From positions 806,001 through 870,000 of the forward strand of contig NZ_CP064952.1 of NCBI RefSeq assembly GCF_011038885.2: DNA of 64,000 nt. The letters run 5' to 3'. Source of the stretch: Schaalia sp. ZJ405. GTDB lineage: Bacteria > Actinomycetota > Actinomycetes > Actinomycetales > Actinomycetaceae. This document shows, in pieces, positions 54,098 through 61,697 of this stretch (position 1 is its first letter; each line of letters opens with the position of its first letter). The notes below the pieces were generated by a model. It ran no database searches. It saw only the letters and a list, made by a program, of their open reading frames with translations, and was not told the origin of the DNA. Made by a program: the position numbers and the translations under genes.

Positions 54098-54127
54098 TTG
54101 CTCAGGGCTTCCCCCATCCGCTAAATT
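54098..54127 (+). promoter_or_regulatory. Probable rplU-rpmA promoter
   Basis: TTGCTC (54098-54103) and TAAATT (54122-54127) are 18 bases apart in the 212-base gap after rne, about 85 bases before rplU. A good candidate for the L21/L27 transcript. Confidence 0.5.
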
Positions 54128-54211
54128 TGATCGTCGGCGCACCGAGCGCCAGCGGTCACGTGTTCACGGTGAATAAGCATGATGAACACGATCCGTTCCG
54201 TACGAGAAGAG

Positions 54212-54532
54212 ATGAGCTCCACTGTGGTCTACGCGATCGTCAAGGCAGGCGGCCGGCAGGAAAAGGTGTCCGTCGGTGACGTCGTCGTCGTCGACAAACT
54301 GGCAGAAGAAATCGGCTCAAGCGTTGAGCTTCAGCCGCTGATGCTGGTTGATGGCGATGCCATCACTGTTGACGCAGCCAAGCTGAGCAAGGTTTCCGTC
54401 AAGGCTGAGATCGTCGATTCTGCCAAGGGGCCGAAGATCTCGATCATCAAGTACAAGAACAAAACAGGCTACCGCAAGCGCCAGGGACACCGTCAGAAAC
54501 TGTCGGTTGTCAAGATCACAGAGATCGCCTGA
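54212..54532 (+). CDS. rplU: 50S ribosomal protein L21
   Basis: This large-subunit protein has [19 protein letters not shown] at its N-terminus, and [25 protein letters not shown] at the C-terminus (two pieces). Two starts are possible: ATG 54212 (used here, adding MSST) and GTG 54224, which gives the common L21 N-terminus MVYAIV. Neither has a strong ribosome-binding site. Length is 106 or 102 aa. It is followed by rpmA and obgE as in most bacteria. Confidence 0.95.
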   Translation: MSSTVVYAIVKAGGRQEKVSVGDVVVVDKLAEEIGSSVELQPLMLVDGDAITVDAAKLSKVSVKAEIVDSAKGPKISIIKYKNKTGYRKRQGHRQKLSVVKITEIA

Positions 54533-54564
54533 CCTGAGAATATTCGAGCAGAAAGCAGTTTCTG

Positions 54565-54825
54565 ATGGCACATAAGAAGGGCCTTGGCTCATCCCGTAAC
54601 GGCCGCGACTCGAACGCTCAGCGCCTTGGCGTGAAGCGTTACGGCGGTCAGCTGGTGAACGCTGGAGAAATCCTCGTTCGTCAGCGTGGTACTCACTTCC
54701 ACCCTGGTGACGGCGTTGGCCGTGGCAAGGATGACACGCTTTTCGCTTTACGTGCAGGCGCCGTTGAGTTTGGTACCAAGCGCGATCGCAAGGTTGTCAA
54801 CGTCGTCGAGCCGGTCTCTGCCTGA
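54565..54825 (+). CDS. rpmA: 50S ribosomal protein L27
   Basis: L27's N-terminus reaches the peptidyl transferase centre. The 86-residue protein reads [19 protein letters not shown] at the start, with no extra cleaved N-terminal segment of the Firmicutes type. [17 protein letters not shown] and [14 protein letters not shown] follow. A hairpin terminator lies 20 bases downstream. Confidence 0.97.
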   Translation: MAHKKGLGSSRNGRDSNAQRLGVKRYGGQLVNAGEILVRQRGTHFHPGDGVGRGKDDTLFALRAGAVEFGTKRDRKVVNVVEPVSA

Positions 54826-54844
54826 GATCGATCGACCAGCGAAG

Positions 54845-54875
54845 AGGCGTCCGGCCCTGAGCCGGGCGCCTTTAT
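54845..54875 (+). terminator. Rho-independent terminator after rpmA
   Basis: AGGCGTCCGGC (54845-54855) and GCCGGGCGCCT (54861-54871) form an 11-pair stem with one G-U, a five-base loop and then TTTAT. It should end the rplU-rpmA transcript before obgE. Confidence 0.8.
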
Positions 54876-54917
54876 GCATATCACGAACGTTTGCATGGGT
54901 AAGGACAGGGGAAAGAC

Positions 54918-56453
54918 GTGGCTGAGTTTATTGACCGCGTAACGATCTACGCCGCCGGCGGTAACGGCGGCAACGGAGTTGCGTCAATTAAGCGGGAGAA
55001 ATTTAAGCCGCTCGCCGGTCCTGACGGTGGAGACGGCGGTAACGGCGGTTCTGTGATCCTCGCAGTTGATTCGCAGGTCACAACGCTTTTGTCGTATCAC
55101 CGATCGCCGCATCAGCGCGCTGAGAACGGCACCCCCGGCATGGGAGATTTCCGTCAGGGGAAGAACGGCGCAGACATCATCTTGCCAATTCCTGACGGAA
55201 CCGTGGTCAAGTCCTCCTCGGGTGAACTTCTTGCAGACATGACGGGTCACGGGGAGCAATTCATCATTGCCGAGGGCGGACGCGGAGGTTTAGGCAACGC
55301 GGCTCTGGCCTCGAAAGCTCGTAAGGCACCCGGCTTTGCCCTCCTGGGGGAACCGGGGGAGGAGCGAACGGTCGTCCTCGAACTCAAATCCGTTGCGGAT
55401 GTTGCGCTCGTTGGTTACCCGTCCGCTGGGAAATCGTCAATCATTGCCGCGATGTCTCAGGCGCGTCCAAAGATCGCGGACTACCCCTTTACAACGCTCA
55501 TCCCAAATCTTGGAGTCGTCCAAGCAGGCGACGTTCGCTACACGATCGCGGATGTTCCCGGGCTGATTCCAGGTGCTTCGCAAGGGAAGGGCCTTGGCCT
55601 GGAGTTCCTGCGTCACATTGAACGCTCCGGTGTGATCGTCCACGTCCTCGACACCGCCGCGTACGAGGCCGACCGCGATCCGGTAGCCGACCTGAAAACA
55701 ATCGAGGCCGAGCTTGCGGCCTATCAGGGAGATCTGGGTGAAGTCGAAGGCTACGTGCCGATCATGGAACGTCCTCGCATCATCGCGCTGAATAAGATTG
55801 ATATCCCAGATGGGCGTGATCTCGCTGAGATTACGCGCGGGGACTTGGAACAGTTCGGCTGGCCAATCCATGAGGTTTCGGCAGTGTCGCACGAGGGACT
55901 CAAGGACTTGTCGTTCACTCTTGCCCGGCTTGTTGAGCACCAGCGTGAGAAACTGCCGAAGGAACCAATACGGCAGGTGATTCGCCCGAAGGCCGTGGGA
56001 TCGCGGGATGCGGTCACCGTGCGTCGTACTCGTAAGGACGGCGAAGAGGTCTTCCAGATTCGTGGCGACAAGCCTGAGCGTTGGGTGCGTCAAACTGATT
56101 TCGCCAATGATGAGGCCGTGGGGTATCTCGCGGATCGCCTCGCCGCTGCAGGTATTGAAGATGAGCTGGTCAAGGCGGGTGCCGTCGCAGGGGATGCGGT
56201 GGTCATCGGTGAACTTGACGGTGGAGTGGTCTTCGATTGGGAGCCAACGTTAACAACCGGCCCTGAGCTTTTGGGGCGACGTGGAACGGACTTGCGTCTT
56301 GACCAGTCCAGTCGTCCCTCCCGCAAGGAGAAACGCGATATTTATCATCAGGCGATGGACGCGAAAGCTGCGGCCCGTGAGGAGCTGTGGATGGAGCGTC
56401 AGTCGGGTCAGTGGACGGATCCTCAAGAGTCCGGTTCGGAGAGTACGAAATGA
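54918..56453 (+). CDS. obgE: GTPase Obg/CgtA
   Basis: Obg is an essential GTPase involved in 50S assembly and stress control. Three domains are seen. The glycine-rich OBG fold (about 1-158) has [14 protein letters not shown] and [10 protein letters not shown]. The G domain has G1 GYPSAGKSS at about 166, [10 protein letters not shown] and NKIDIPDG. The C-terminal OCT domain (about 350-430) reads [24 protein letters not shown] tail of about 75 residues is charged. It is 511 aa, normal for actinobacteria. The GTG start at 54918 follows AGGGGAAAG, and it overlaps proB (ATGA). Confidence 0.95.
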   Translation: MAEFIDRVTIYAAGGNGGNGVASIKREKFKPLAGPDGGDGGNGGSVILAVDSQVTTLLSYHRSPHQRAENGTPGMGDFRQGKNGADIILPIPDGTVVKSSSGELLADMTGHGEQFIIAEGGRGGLGNAALASKARKAPGFALLGEPGEERTVVLELKSVADVALVGYPSAGKSSIIAAMSQARPKIADYPFTTLIPNLGVVQAGDVRYTIADVPGLIPGASQGKGLGLEFLRHIERSGVIVHVLDTAAYEADRDPVADLKTIEAELAAYQGDLGEVEGYVPIMERPRIIALNKIDIPDGRDLAEITRGDLEQFGWPIHEVSAVSHEGLKDLSFTLARLVEHQREKLPKEPIRQVIRPKAVGSRDAVTVRRTRKDGEEVFQIRGDKPERWVRQTDFANDEAVGYLADRLAAAGIEDELVKAGAVAGDAVVIGELDGGVVFDWEPTLTTGPELLGRRGTDLRLDQSSRPSRKEKRDIYHQAMDAKAAAREELWMERQSGQWTDPQESGSESTK

Positions 56454-57604
56454 TGGGGGCCGAGGACGAGGCAGACGTCGATCACATCTCGCGTCGAATG
56501 GTGCTGAGGAACGCCCGACGTATCGTTGTGAAAATTGGGTCGTCGTCGCTGACCCGCCACGACGGCGGACTCAACTTAAACCGGCTTGACCGTGTTGCCC
56601 GGCTGACAGCTGCGTGGAGTCGACGTGACGGCATTGACCGGGACGTCATGATCGTGTCATCGGGTGCGGTTGCTGCGGGGCTTGATCCTCTCAACCTCTC
56701 GGGACGTCCACGAGATCTGGCATCGGTCCAGGCTGCGGCGGCTATGGGTCAGGGTCTTCTTGTTGCTCATTGGACCTCGGCTTTTCGTGCGCATCATCGC
56801 GACGCGGCGCAGCTCCTGCTGACGACCGGGGATGTCATGAGGCGTGAGCATTACACGAATGTGTCTGCGGCCTTGGATAAGCTTCTGGGTTTCGGTGTTA
56901 TCCCCATCATTAACGAAAACGATGCGGTGACAACCCGCGAGGTCCGTTTCGGTGACAACGACCGCTTAGCTGCCTACATTGCGCAAATGGTCGCCGCCGA
57001 CGTCCTCATCCTCCTGACCGACGTTGACGGGCTGTACACGGCGCCACCGAGCCAGCCGGGCTCTGAGCTGGTCCGCACGGTCACAGCCACCGATGACCTG
57101 ATGTCCGTGTTGGTCACCGGTGCCGGATCGAAGGTGGGTTCTGGGGGCATGGTGACGAAAGTTCAGGCATCAACGATGGCGGCGTCCTCGGGAATCGGAG
57201 TGGTCCTCACGAGTGCACGCAATCTTGAGGCCGTTCTCCACGGGGAGGACGTGGGAACGTGGTTTGAGCCCTCGCATAAACGTCCTGCTTCGCGTCGCCT
57301 GTGGATTGCCCATGCGGCACCATCGCGCGGCGAACTGGCTGTGGATGAGGGTGCGGTTCGCGCGATTGTCGAAGGGAAGAAGTCGCTGCTTGCCGCCGGC
57401 GTTCGCCGTGTGATGGGGAATTTTGCTGCCGGAGACGTTGTCGACATCGTTGGTCCACAGTATCTCGTTGCCCGCGGCATTGTTTCTTACGATTCTGATA
57501 CGGCGGCGTCAATGGCGGGACATTCTGCCTCTGAGCTGCGTGAAGCCGGCTGGGATCGTCCTCGTCCCCTGGTTCACCGCGACGATCTTGCGTTGCTTGA
57601 GTAG
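56450..57604 (+). CDS. proB: Glutamate 5-kinase ProB
   Basis: ProB makes glutamyl-5-phosphate, the first step of proline synthesis. The amino-acid-kinase domain begins [55 protein letters not shown] and [13 protein letters not shown] are family motifs. A C-terminal PUA domain (about 295-384) is present, with [20 protein letters not shown]. The ATG at 56450 overlaps the obgE stop; 56453 or 56498 are also possible. The protein is 384 aa. proA follows after 60 bases. Confidence 0.95.
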   Translation: MMGAEDEADVDHISRRMVLRNARRIVVKIGSSSLTRHDGGLNLNRLDRVARLTAAWSRRDGIDRDVMIVSSGAVAAGLDPLNLSGRPRDLASVQAAAAMGQGLLVAHWTSAFRAHHRDAAQLLLTTGDVMRREHYTNVSAALDKLLGFGVIPIINENDAVTTREVRFGDNDRLAAYIAQMVAADVLILLTDVDGLYTAPPSQPGSELVRTVTATDDLMSVLVTGAGSKVGSGGMVTKVQASTMAASSGIGVVLTSARNLEAVLHGEDVGTWFEPSHKRPASRRLWIAHAAPSRGELAVDEGAVRAIVEGKKSLLAAGVRRVMGNFAAGDVVDIVGPQYLVARGIVSYDSDTAASMAGHSASELREAGWDRPRPLVHRDDLALLE

Positions 57605-57664
57605 AAGGTGACCGCATGGGAACCTGGAAGGCACGGCGTGGCCGATGTGTGTCATGATTTTGCT

Positions 57665-58948
57665 ATGGATCAACTGACCGTCGATATTACTCCGCTGACT
57701 CAGGCTGCTCGTGACGGGGCGCGTATGCTTCGTCAGGCAACAAGCGCTCGGAAGAACGCCGCTCTTGAGGCCATAGCCCAAGCGCTGATGGACCGCAGTG
57801 AGGAAATCCTTGCGGCCAACGCCGCAGACTATCAGCGCGGCGAGGAACGAGGAATTGCTCCCGGCCTGCTGGACCGGCTCAAACTCACCGACGAACGCAT
57901 TGAGGCAATAGCCGCGGCCATCCGACACGTCATCGGGCTGCCAGATCCCGTTGGTGAAGTCATCATGGGGGCAACGACCGAGCTGGGGTTGCGTGTGCGT
58001 CAGATGCGGGTCCCAATGGGAGTTGTCGGCATGATCTACGAGGCTCGCCCGAACGTCACCGTCGATGCGGCGACACTTGCACTCAAGGCCGGAAACGCGG
58101 TGATCCTGCGCGGAGGTTCGGCAGCTGAAGCATCGAACGAAGCGCTGATTCGAGTGATGCGCGAAGCCCTGGAATCCGTGGAATTTCCCCCTGATCTTAT
58201 TCAGACTGTTGATCCGTGGGGGCGCGAGGGCGCGCGAGCTCTGATGCGGGCACGCGGCGGAATTGACGTCCTCATTCCGCGTGGGGGAGCGGCACTCATC
58301 CAGACCGTCGTTGAGGAATCCCGTGTTCCCGTGATCGAGACAGGAACGGGAAACTGTCACGTGTATGTTGATGACGGCGCGGATCTTCAAGCCGCTGAGC
58401 GGATCATTCTCAACGCAAAGACCCAGCGCGTCGGTGTGTGCAATGCCGCTGAAACACTGCTTGTACACTCGGCGGTTGCCGAGGAGTTCCTCCCGTCTGC
58501 ACTCGCGGCTTTGACACGTGTTGGCGTGACGATCCACGCCGATGAACGAGCCGGGGATATTGCCCGTCGGAGCAACGACATCGACCACGCCCTGATCGTC
58601 GATGCAACTGAGGATGACTGGGCCACAGAGTATCTGTCAATGGATCTGGCTGTCCGAATTGTCGATTCGATTGACGAAGCCATCGACCATATCCGGACCT
58701 ACTCCACGGGACACACCGAAGCGATCTGCACGCGATCCCTTGCCTCTGCCAGGCGTTTCGAGAGCGGAGTTGACTGTGCAGCGATCGCGGTGAATGCGTC
58801 GACACGTTTCACTGATGGGGGTCAGCTGGGCCTCGGGGCAGAAATCGGTATTTCCACTCAAAAGCTCCATGCACGTGGACCGATGGGGCTGACAGAACTG
58901 ACGACGACAACGTGGATTATCGAAGGAGAGGGAACAGTTCGTCCATGA
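57665..58948 (+). CDS. proA: Glutamate-5-semialdehyde dehydrogenase ProA
   Basis: ProA reduces glutamyl-5-phosphate with NADPH to the semialdehyde that cyclises to pyrroline-carboxylate. The 427-residue protein has the aldehyde dehydrogenase fold with catalytic C259 ([13 protein letters not shown]). [34 protein letters not shown] and [10 protein letters not shown] are typical motifs. The ATG at 57665 gives the expected N-terminus, with CATGAT six bases upstream (weak leaderless -10). A GTG at 57608 would add 19 residues. It overlaps nadD (ATGA). Confidence 0.95.
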   Translation: MDQLTVDITPLTQAARDGARMLRQATSARKNAALEAIAQALMDRSEEILAANAADYQRGEERGIAPGLLDRLKLTDERIEAIAAAIRHVIGLPDPVGEVIMGATTELGLRVRQMRVPMGVVGMIYEARPNVTVDAATLALKAGNAVILRGGSAAEASNEALIRVMREALESVEFPPDLIQTVDPWGREGARALMRARGGIDVLIPRGGAALIQTVVEESRVPVIETGTGNCHVYVDDGADLQAAERIILNAKTQRVGVCNAAETLLVHSAVAEEFLPSALAALTRVGVTIHADERAGDIARRSNDIDHALIVDATEDDWATEYLSMDLAVRIVDSIDEAIDHIRTYSTGHTEAICTRSLASARRFESGVDCAAIAVNASTRFTDGGQLGLGAEIGISTQKLHARGPMGLTELTTTTWIIEGEGTVRP

Positions 58949-59643
58949 GTGCCCAAGCCGGACCCGGAGCATCGGCGACTTCCCTGGCGCTAGGTGCGGC
59001 CTCGTCCTCGTCAATGAACACTCACCTGACCCCTATGCGGGCCAGGCAATCCATCGGCATTATGGGCGGTACTTTCGATCCGATCCACCACGGTCACCTC
59101 GTTGCGGCTTCGGAAGTCATGGAGGTGTTTCATCTTGATCAGGTGGTGTTTGTGCCCGCGGCGATGCAACCGTTTAAGGCGGGCAGGAGGGTCACTCCCG
59201 CGGAACATCGCTACCTGATGACGGTTGTGGCAACCGCGTCGAATCCTCGGTTTACCGTGTCGCGCGTCGATATTGACCGCGGGGGAACAACCTACACGAT
59301 TGACACGTTGACTGATCTTCAGAAGGAATATCCAAACGCCGACTTTTACTTCATCACGGGAGCCGACGCGCTTGCACAAATCGCTCGGTGGAAGGACTCT
59401 GACAAGCTGTTTGACATCGCGCACTTCATCGGGGTGACGAGGCCGGGCCACGTTCTTGACGATACGGGTATTCCGCGCGCGTCTGTGTCTCTGCTTGAGG
59501 TTCCCGCGTTGGCGATCTCGTCCACAGATTGCCGGCGCAGGGTCGCTGAGGGGATGCCCGTGTGGTATCTCGTTCCCGATGGAGTTGTTCAATACATCAA
59601 CAAGTACGACCTCTACCGGGAGCTTCGTCACGAGGAAGGGTGA
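58945..59643 (+). CDS. nadD: Nicotinate-nucleotide adenylyltransferase NadD
   Basis: NadD makes nicotinic acid adenine dinucleotide in NAD synthesis. The nucleotidyltransferase motif [15 protein letters not shown] is preceded by about 35 low-complexity residues. [12 protein letters not shown] and [13 protein letters not shown] follow. The ATG overlapping the proA stop is used (232 aa). The extra N-terminus contains a 12-base repeat copy (59004-59015), so translation may start later, at 59014 (MNTHL) or 59035 (MRARQS). Length of the conserved part is normal. Confidence 0.93.
   Translation: MSAQAGPGASATSLALGAASSSSMNTHLTPMRARQSIGIMGGTFDPIHHGHLVAASEVMEVFHLDQVVFVPAAMQPFKAGRRVTPAEHRYLMTVVATASNPRFTVSRVDIDRGGTTYTIDTLTDLQKEYPNADFYFITGADALAQIARWKDSDKLFDIAHFIGVTRPGHVLDDTGIPRASVSLLEVPALAISSTDCRRRVAEGMPVWYLVPDGVVQYINKYDLYRELRHEEG
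59004..59015 (+). repeat. 12-base repeat GTCCTCGTCAAT at the nadD N-terminus
   Basis: Exact plus-strand copy, extended to the 15-base form CGTCCTCGTCAATGA. It lies in the low-complexity N-terminal extension of nadD, which may in fact be untranslated. Confidence 0.75.
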
Positions 59644-59644
59644 T

Positions 59645-59662
59645 TCGTCGATTGACGAGGAC
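59645..59662. terminator. Eroded repeat pair after nadD
   Basis: A full minus-strand copy of the 12-mer (59651-59662) lies just after the nadD stop. TCGTC (59645-59649) pairs with GACGA (59654-59658) over a GATT loop. It looks like the thiL-type palindrome with most of its left arm deleted. Confidence 0.5.
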
Positions 59663-59807
59663 GAACCCGGCTGATGTGCTGTGGAGTTGTCTGACGTGTT
59701 TGCGACTGGACACACCTCACGTCGGATGGGTGCGCAGATGCGGGTGCGATACGGAACAATGGAGGAGATGGCGCCCGCATCCACGTGGGCCGCAGATGGG
59801 AGACACG

Positions 59808-60290
59808 GTGGCATTTTCTCAGCAGACCTACGATGTGGCTCTGGCGGCAGCGCGAGCTGCGGCCGATAAAATCGCGGAAAATCCGGTGCTCGTTGACGTG
59901 TCGGAGCGACTCGTTCTGGCCGAGGCATTCCTCATTGTCTCTGCATCGTCCGCACGCCAGGTCAATGCGGTCGGTGAGGAAATCATGGACCAGCTGGCTC
60001 GGAATCTCAGCATGAAGCCCACGGTCATTGAGGGGCGTTCGGAAGGCCGCTGGATGCTTATTGACTACGGTGACCTCGTCGTTCACGTCTTCGCCAAGGA
60101 AGATCGTGAGTACTACGCACTTGAGAAGCTGTGGGCAGATGGGGAACGTCGTGAACTTCAGGCAATCCTCGATGAGGAAAATCGCGAGGCGTCGCCCGTT
60201 GTGCGCCTCGCACATGCTTCAGGCGATGCGCCAGCGCAAGGGCAATCTCAGGGCACCGGAGCCGTGTCAGCTGTGGACGATGGGCAATGA
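59808..60290 (+). CDS. rsfS: Ribosomal silencing factor RsfS
   Basis: RsfS (Iojap) binds L14 and blocks subunit joining when nutrients are low. The domain runs from AARAAADKIAENPVLVDVSERL through IVSASSARQVNAVGEEIMDQL to GRWMLIDYGDLVVHVFAKEDREYYALEKLW, complete and in order. The GTG at 59808 has a well placed GGGAG; an ATG at 59796 is possible. A low-complexity tail (about 35 residues) follows. It is 160 aa and overlaps the next gene (ATGA). nadD-rsfS-phosphatase order is standard. Confidence 0.93.
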   Translation: MAFSQQTYDVALAAARAAADKIAENPVLVDVSERLVLAEAFLIVSASSARQVNAVGEEIMDQLARNLSMKPTVIEGRSEGRWMLIDYGDLVVHVFAKEDREYYALEKLWADGERRELQAILDEENREASPVVRLAHASGDAPAQGQSQGTGAVSAVDDGQ

Positions 60291-61048
60291 GACCCACAGT
60301 GATGGGAGACCAGCTCGGATCTGGGAACACTGCCTCGCGGATTGTTTTCATTCGTCACGGACAAACAGACTTTAACGTTGAGCGTCGCTTCCAGGGGATC
60401 ATTAATCATCCCCTCAACGACTATGGGCGTCAGCAGGCGCATCATGCCGGCTCCGTACTCGGTGCGCGTCTCGTTGCTCCCTCACGCCAGGTTGGTGTCT
60501 CAGCGCGTCCAGGCCAGGGGGCGAGTGTGCGGATGGTGTGCTCGCCGCTTGACCGTGCACGTGAAACAGCGGAAATCCTGCGAACAGAATGTGCATCCCG
60601 CGGCGTGGAATGCGCCGAAATATCGATTGATCAGCGCCTCATTGAGCGCTCCTACGGAGTGTTCGAAGGACGCACACTTGATGAGGTGGAATCCACTCAC
60701 CCTCAGGAACTTGCTCAGTGGCGTCGCACGGGGGAGTCCGCAGAAGCGGGGATTGAACCGTCGGACGCTGTTGGTCACCGTGTGAAAGCCGGAGTTCTCG
60801 ACGCAGTTGCACACGCTCAGGCCCATCAGACAGTCATCGTGGTGTCTCACGGCAGCGCAATTACCCGAGGGATTGTCACTTTCCTGGGGTTAGATCCCCT
60901 GACCTTCGATGGGCTGCGTGGGTTGGATAACTGTCACTGGTCGGAACTCATCCACACCGGCGGGGGTGGATCAGGGGCTTCCGGTGAGGCCAGCTGGCGC
61001 CTGACGGCACACAACATTGGCTATCGCGAGGACGTCCTCGGCGCCTGA
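60287..61048 (+). CDS. Histidine phosphatase family protein (phosphoglycerate mutase-like)
   Basis: The catalytic RHGQTDFN motif near residue 23 and VSHGSAITRGIV near the C-terminus mark the branch of the histidine phosphatase superfamily that includes cofactor-dependent mutases. CSPLDRARETAEIL and ERSYGVFEGRTLDEV also fit. At 253 aa with insertions around residues 57-75, it is a phosphatase of uncertain substrate rather than a glycolytic mutase. It overlaps rsfS by four bases. The last codons contain the palindrome GAGGACGTCCTC (61028-61039). Confidence 0.88.
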   Translation: MRPTVMGDQLGSGNTASRIVFIRHGQTDFNVERRFQGIINHPLNDYGRQQAHHAGSVLGARLVAPSRQVGVSARPGQGASVRMVCSPLDRARETAEILRTECASRGVECAEISIDQRLIERSYGVFEGRTLDEVESTHPQELAQWRRTGESAEAGIEPSDAVGHRVKAGVLDAVAHAQAHQTVIVVSHGSAITRGIVTFLGLDPLTFDGLRGLDNCHWSELIHTGGGGSGASGEASWRLTAHNIGYREDVLGA

Positions 61049-61075
61049 ATGTGGTTGTCTACACACCTATTCAAT

Positions 61076-61105
61076 TTGGTTTCCAGCCCCGGGTGTCGGT
61101 ATTGT
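61076..61105 (+). promoter_or_regulatory. Probable tRNA-Ala promoter
   Basis: TTGGTT (61076-61081) and TATTGT (61100-61105) are 18 bases apart, about 38 bases upstream of the tRNA. Typical placing for a tRNA promoter. Confidence 0.45.
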
Positions 61106-61142
61106 TATCAGGTCGCCACGAGAGGCGGCGCTATGTGAATAC

Positions 61143-61215
61143 GGGGCTATGGCGCAGTTGGTAGCGCGCTTCCATGGCATGGAAGAGGTCGGGGGTTCGA
61201 ATCCCCCTAGCTCCA
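61143..61215 (+). tRNA. tRNA-Ala (anticodon GGC)
   Basis: A complete 73-base cloverleaf is present. The acceptor GGGGCTA pairs with TAGCTCC and contains the G3-U70 pair that identifies alanine tRNAs. The anticodon stem CTTCC/GGAAG encloses loop ATGGCAT, giving GGC. The T arm GGGGG-TTCGAAT-CCCCC is intact. The 3' CCA is not fully encoded (ACCG follows). The gene after it has a distinct composition, so this tRNA may border accessory DNA. Confidence 0.95.
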
Positions 61216-61408
61216 CCGTTTGGACGCTCATTTTGATACAAAGATTTGAGTGCTTCGTGAACCCCTTGGGTTGCGTGTTTTACCTGGTGTGACGCGGGAT
61301 TCGAGGGGGTTTCTGTTTCTTGGTGGCCGGTGGTGTTGGTGCTGGTGGCAGTGTTTGGAGGGTGGATTTTGGCGTTCGGTCCGTTTCGGGCGGATGGAGC
61401 GGGGGAGG

Positions 61409-61460
61409 CGTCAAAAGGTAGGGGTTATCGTCAAATGGTGTGGGGCGAGCGTTAAAAGGT
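61409..61460 (+). repeat. Three spaced direct repeats (iterons)
   Basis: CGTCAAAAGGT (61409-61419), CGTCAAATGGT (61429-61439) and CGTTAAAAGGT (61450-61460) recur at 20 and 21 bases, about two DNA turns. All three lie on the same face of the helix, about 155-205 bases upstream of the promoter. This suggests binding sites for an oligomerising regulator. Confidence 0.55.
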
Positions 61461-61614
61461 GTTGAGATGCTCAGGGTTGTATGGGTTGAAGCCGGTCACG
61501 GCTCTGAGTGAAGTGTTGTGTCGCATCGTCACTGTGAGTGGCAAGTATCAAGGTTGAGTTCGAGAAGGGTACTTAGTCAGGCGGGTAGGAGCGTTTCGGG
61601 CAGTTATTCCCGGC

Positions 61615-61644
61615 TTGTTCACGCATGGGTTTACCTTGTATAGT
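61615..61644 (+). promoter_or_regulatory. Promoter of the surface-protein gene
   Basis: TTGTTC (61615-61620) and TATAGT (61639-61644) are 18 bases apart, one of the closest matches to the vegetative consensus in the window. Transcription would start near 61651, about 47 bases before the TTG start. Confidence 0.65.
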
Positions 61645-61651
61645 CGCGGTG

Positions 61652-61667
61652 GTACACATTTGTGCAC
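61652..61667. promoter_or_regulatory. Palindrome at the predicted transcription start
   Basis: GTACACATTTGTGCAC is a 16-base near-palindrome with arms of type GTnCACA. It covers the predicted start site of the surface-protein transcript, a position where a bound repressor would block initiation. Confidence 0.4.
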
Positions 61668-61697
61668 TGACATGCTTTTGTATCTGGAGGTTTTCTC

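Larger units (their letters stand above)
61216..61697 (+). promoter_or_regulatory. Upstream region of the surface-protein gene (about 480 bases, no gene)
   Basis: No convincing gene lies between the tRNA and the TTG at 61698. The region contains three iterons at 61409-61460, a clear promoter at 61615-61644, a palindrome at 61652-61667 and a strong ribosome-binding site (GGAGG, 61686-61690). The first 150 bases are unusually rich in G and T. Confidence 0.6.

Noticed and set aside
57509..58588. Minus-strand open frame of 359 codons opposite proA
   Set aside because: Shadow of proA; no supporting motif.
8728..59662. The repeat as a Chi or KOPS-type oriented element
   Set aside because: Those elements are strongly skewed to one strand relative to replication; the 12-mer is 4:4, although the sample is small.
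8728..59662. The repeat as a mere product of Val-Leu-Val or Asp-Glu-Asp codons
   Set aside because: Codon preference may raise the 9-base core inside genes, but it does not explain exact 12-mers and palindromic pairs in non-coding gaps.
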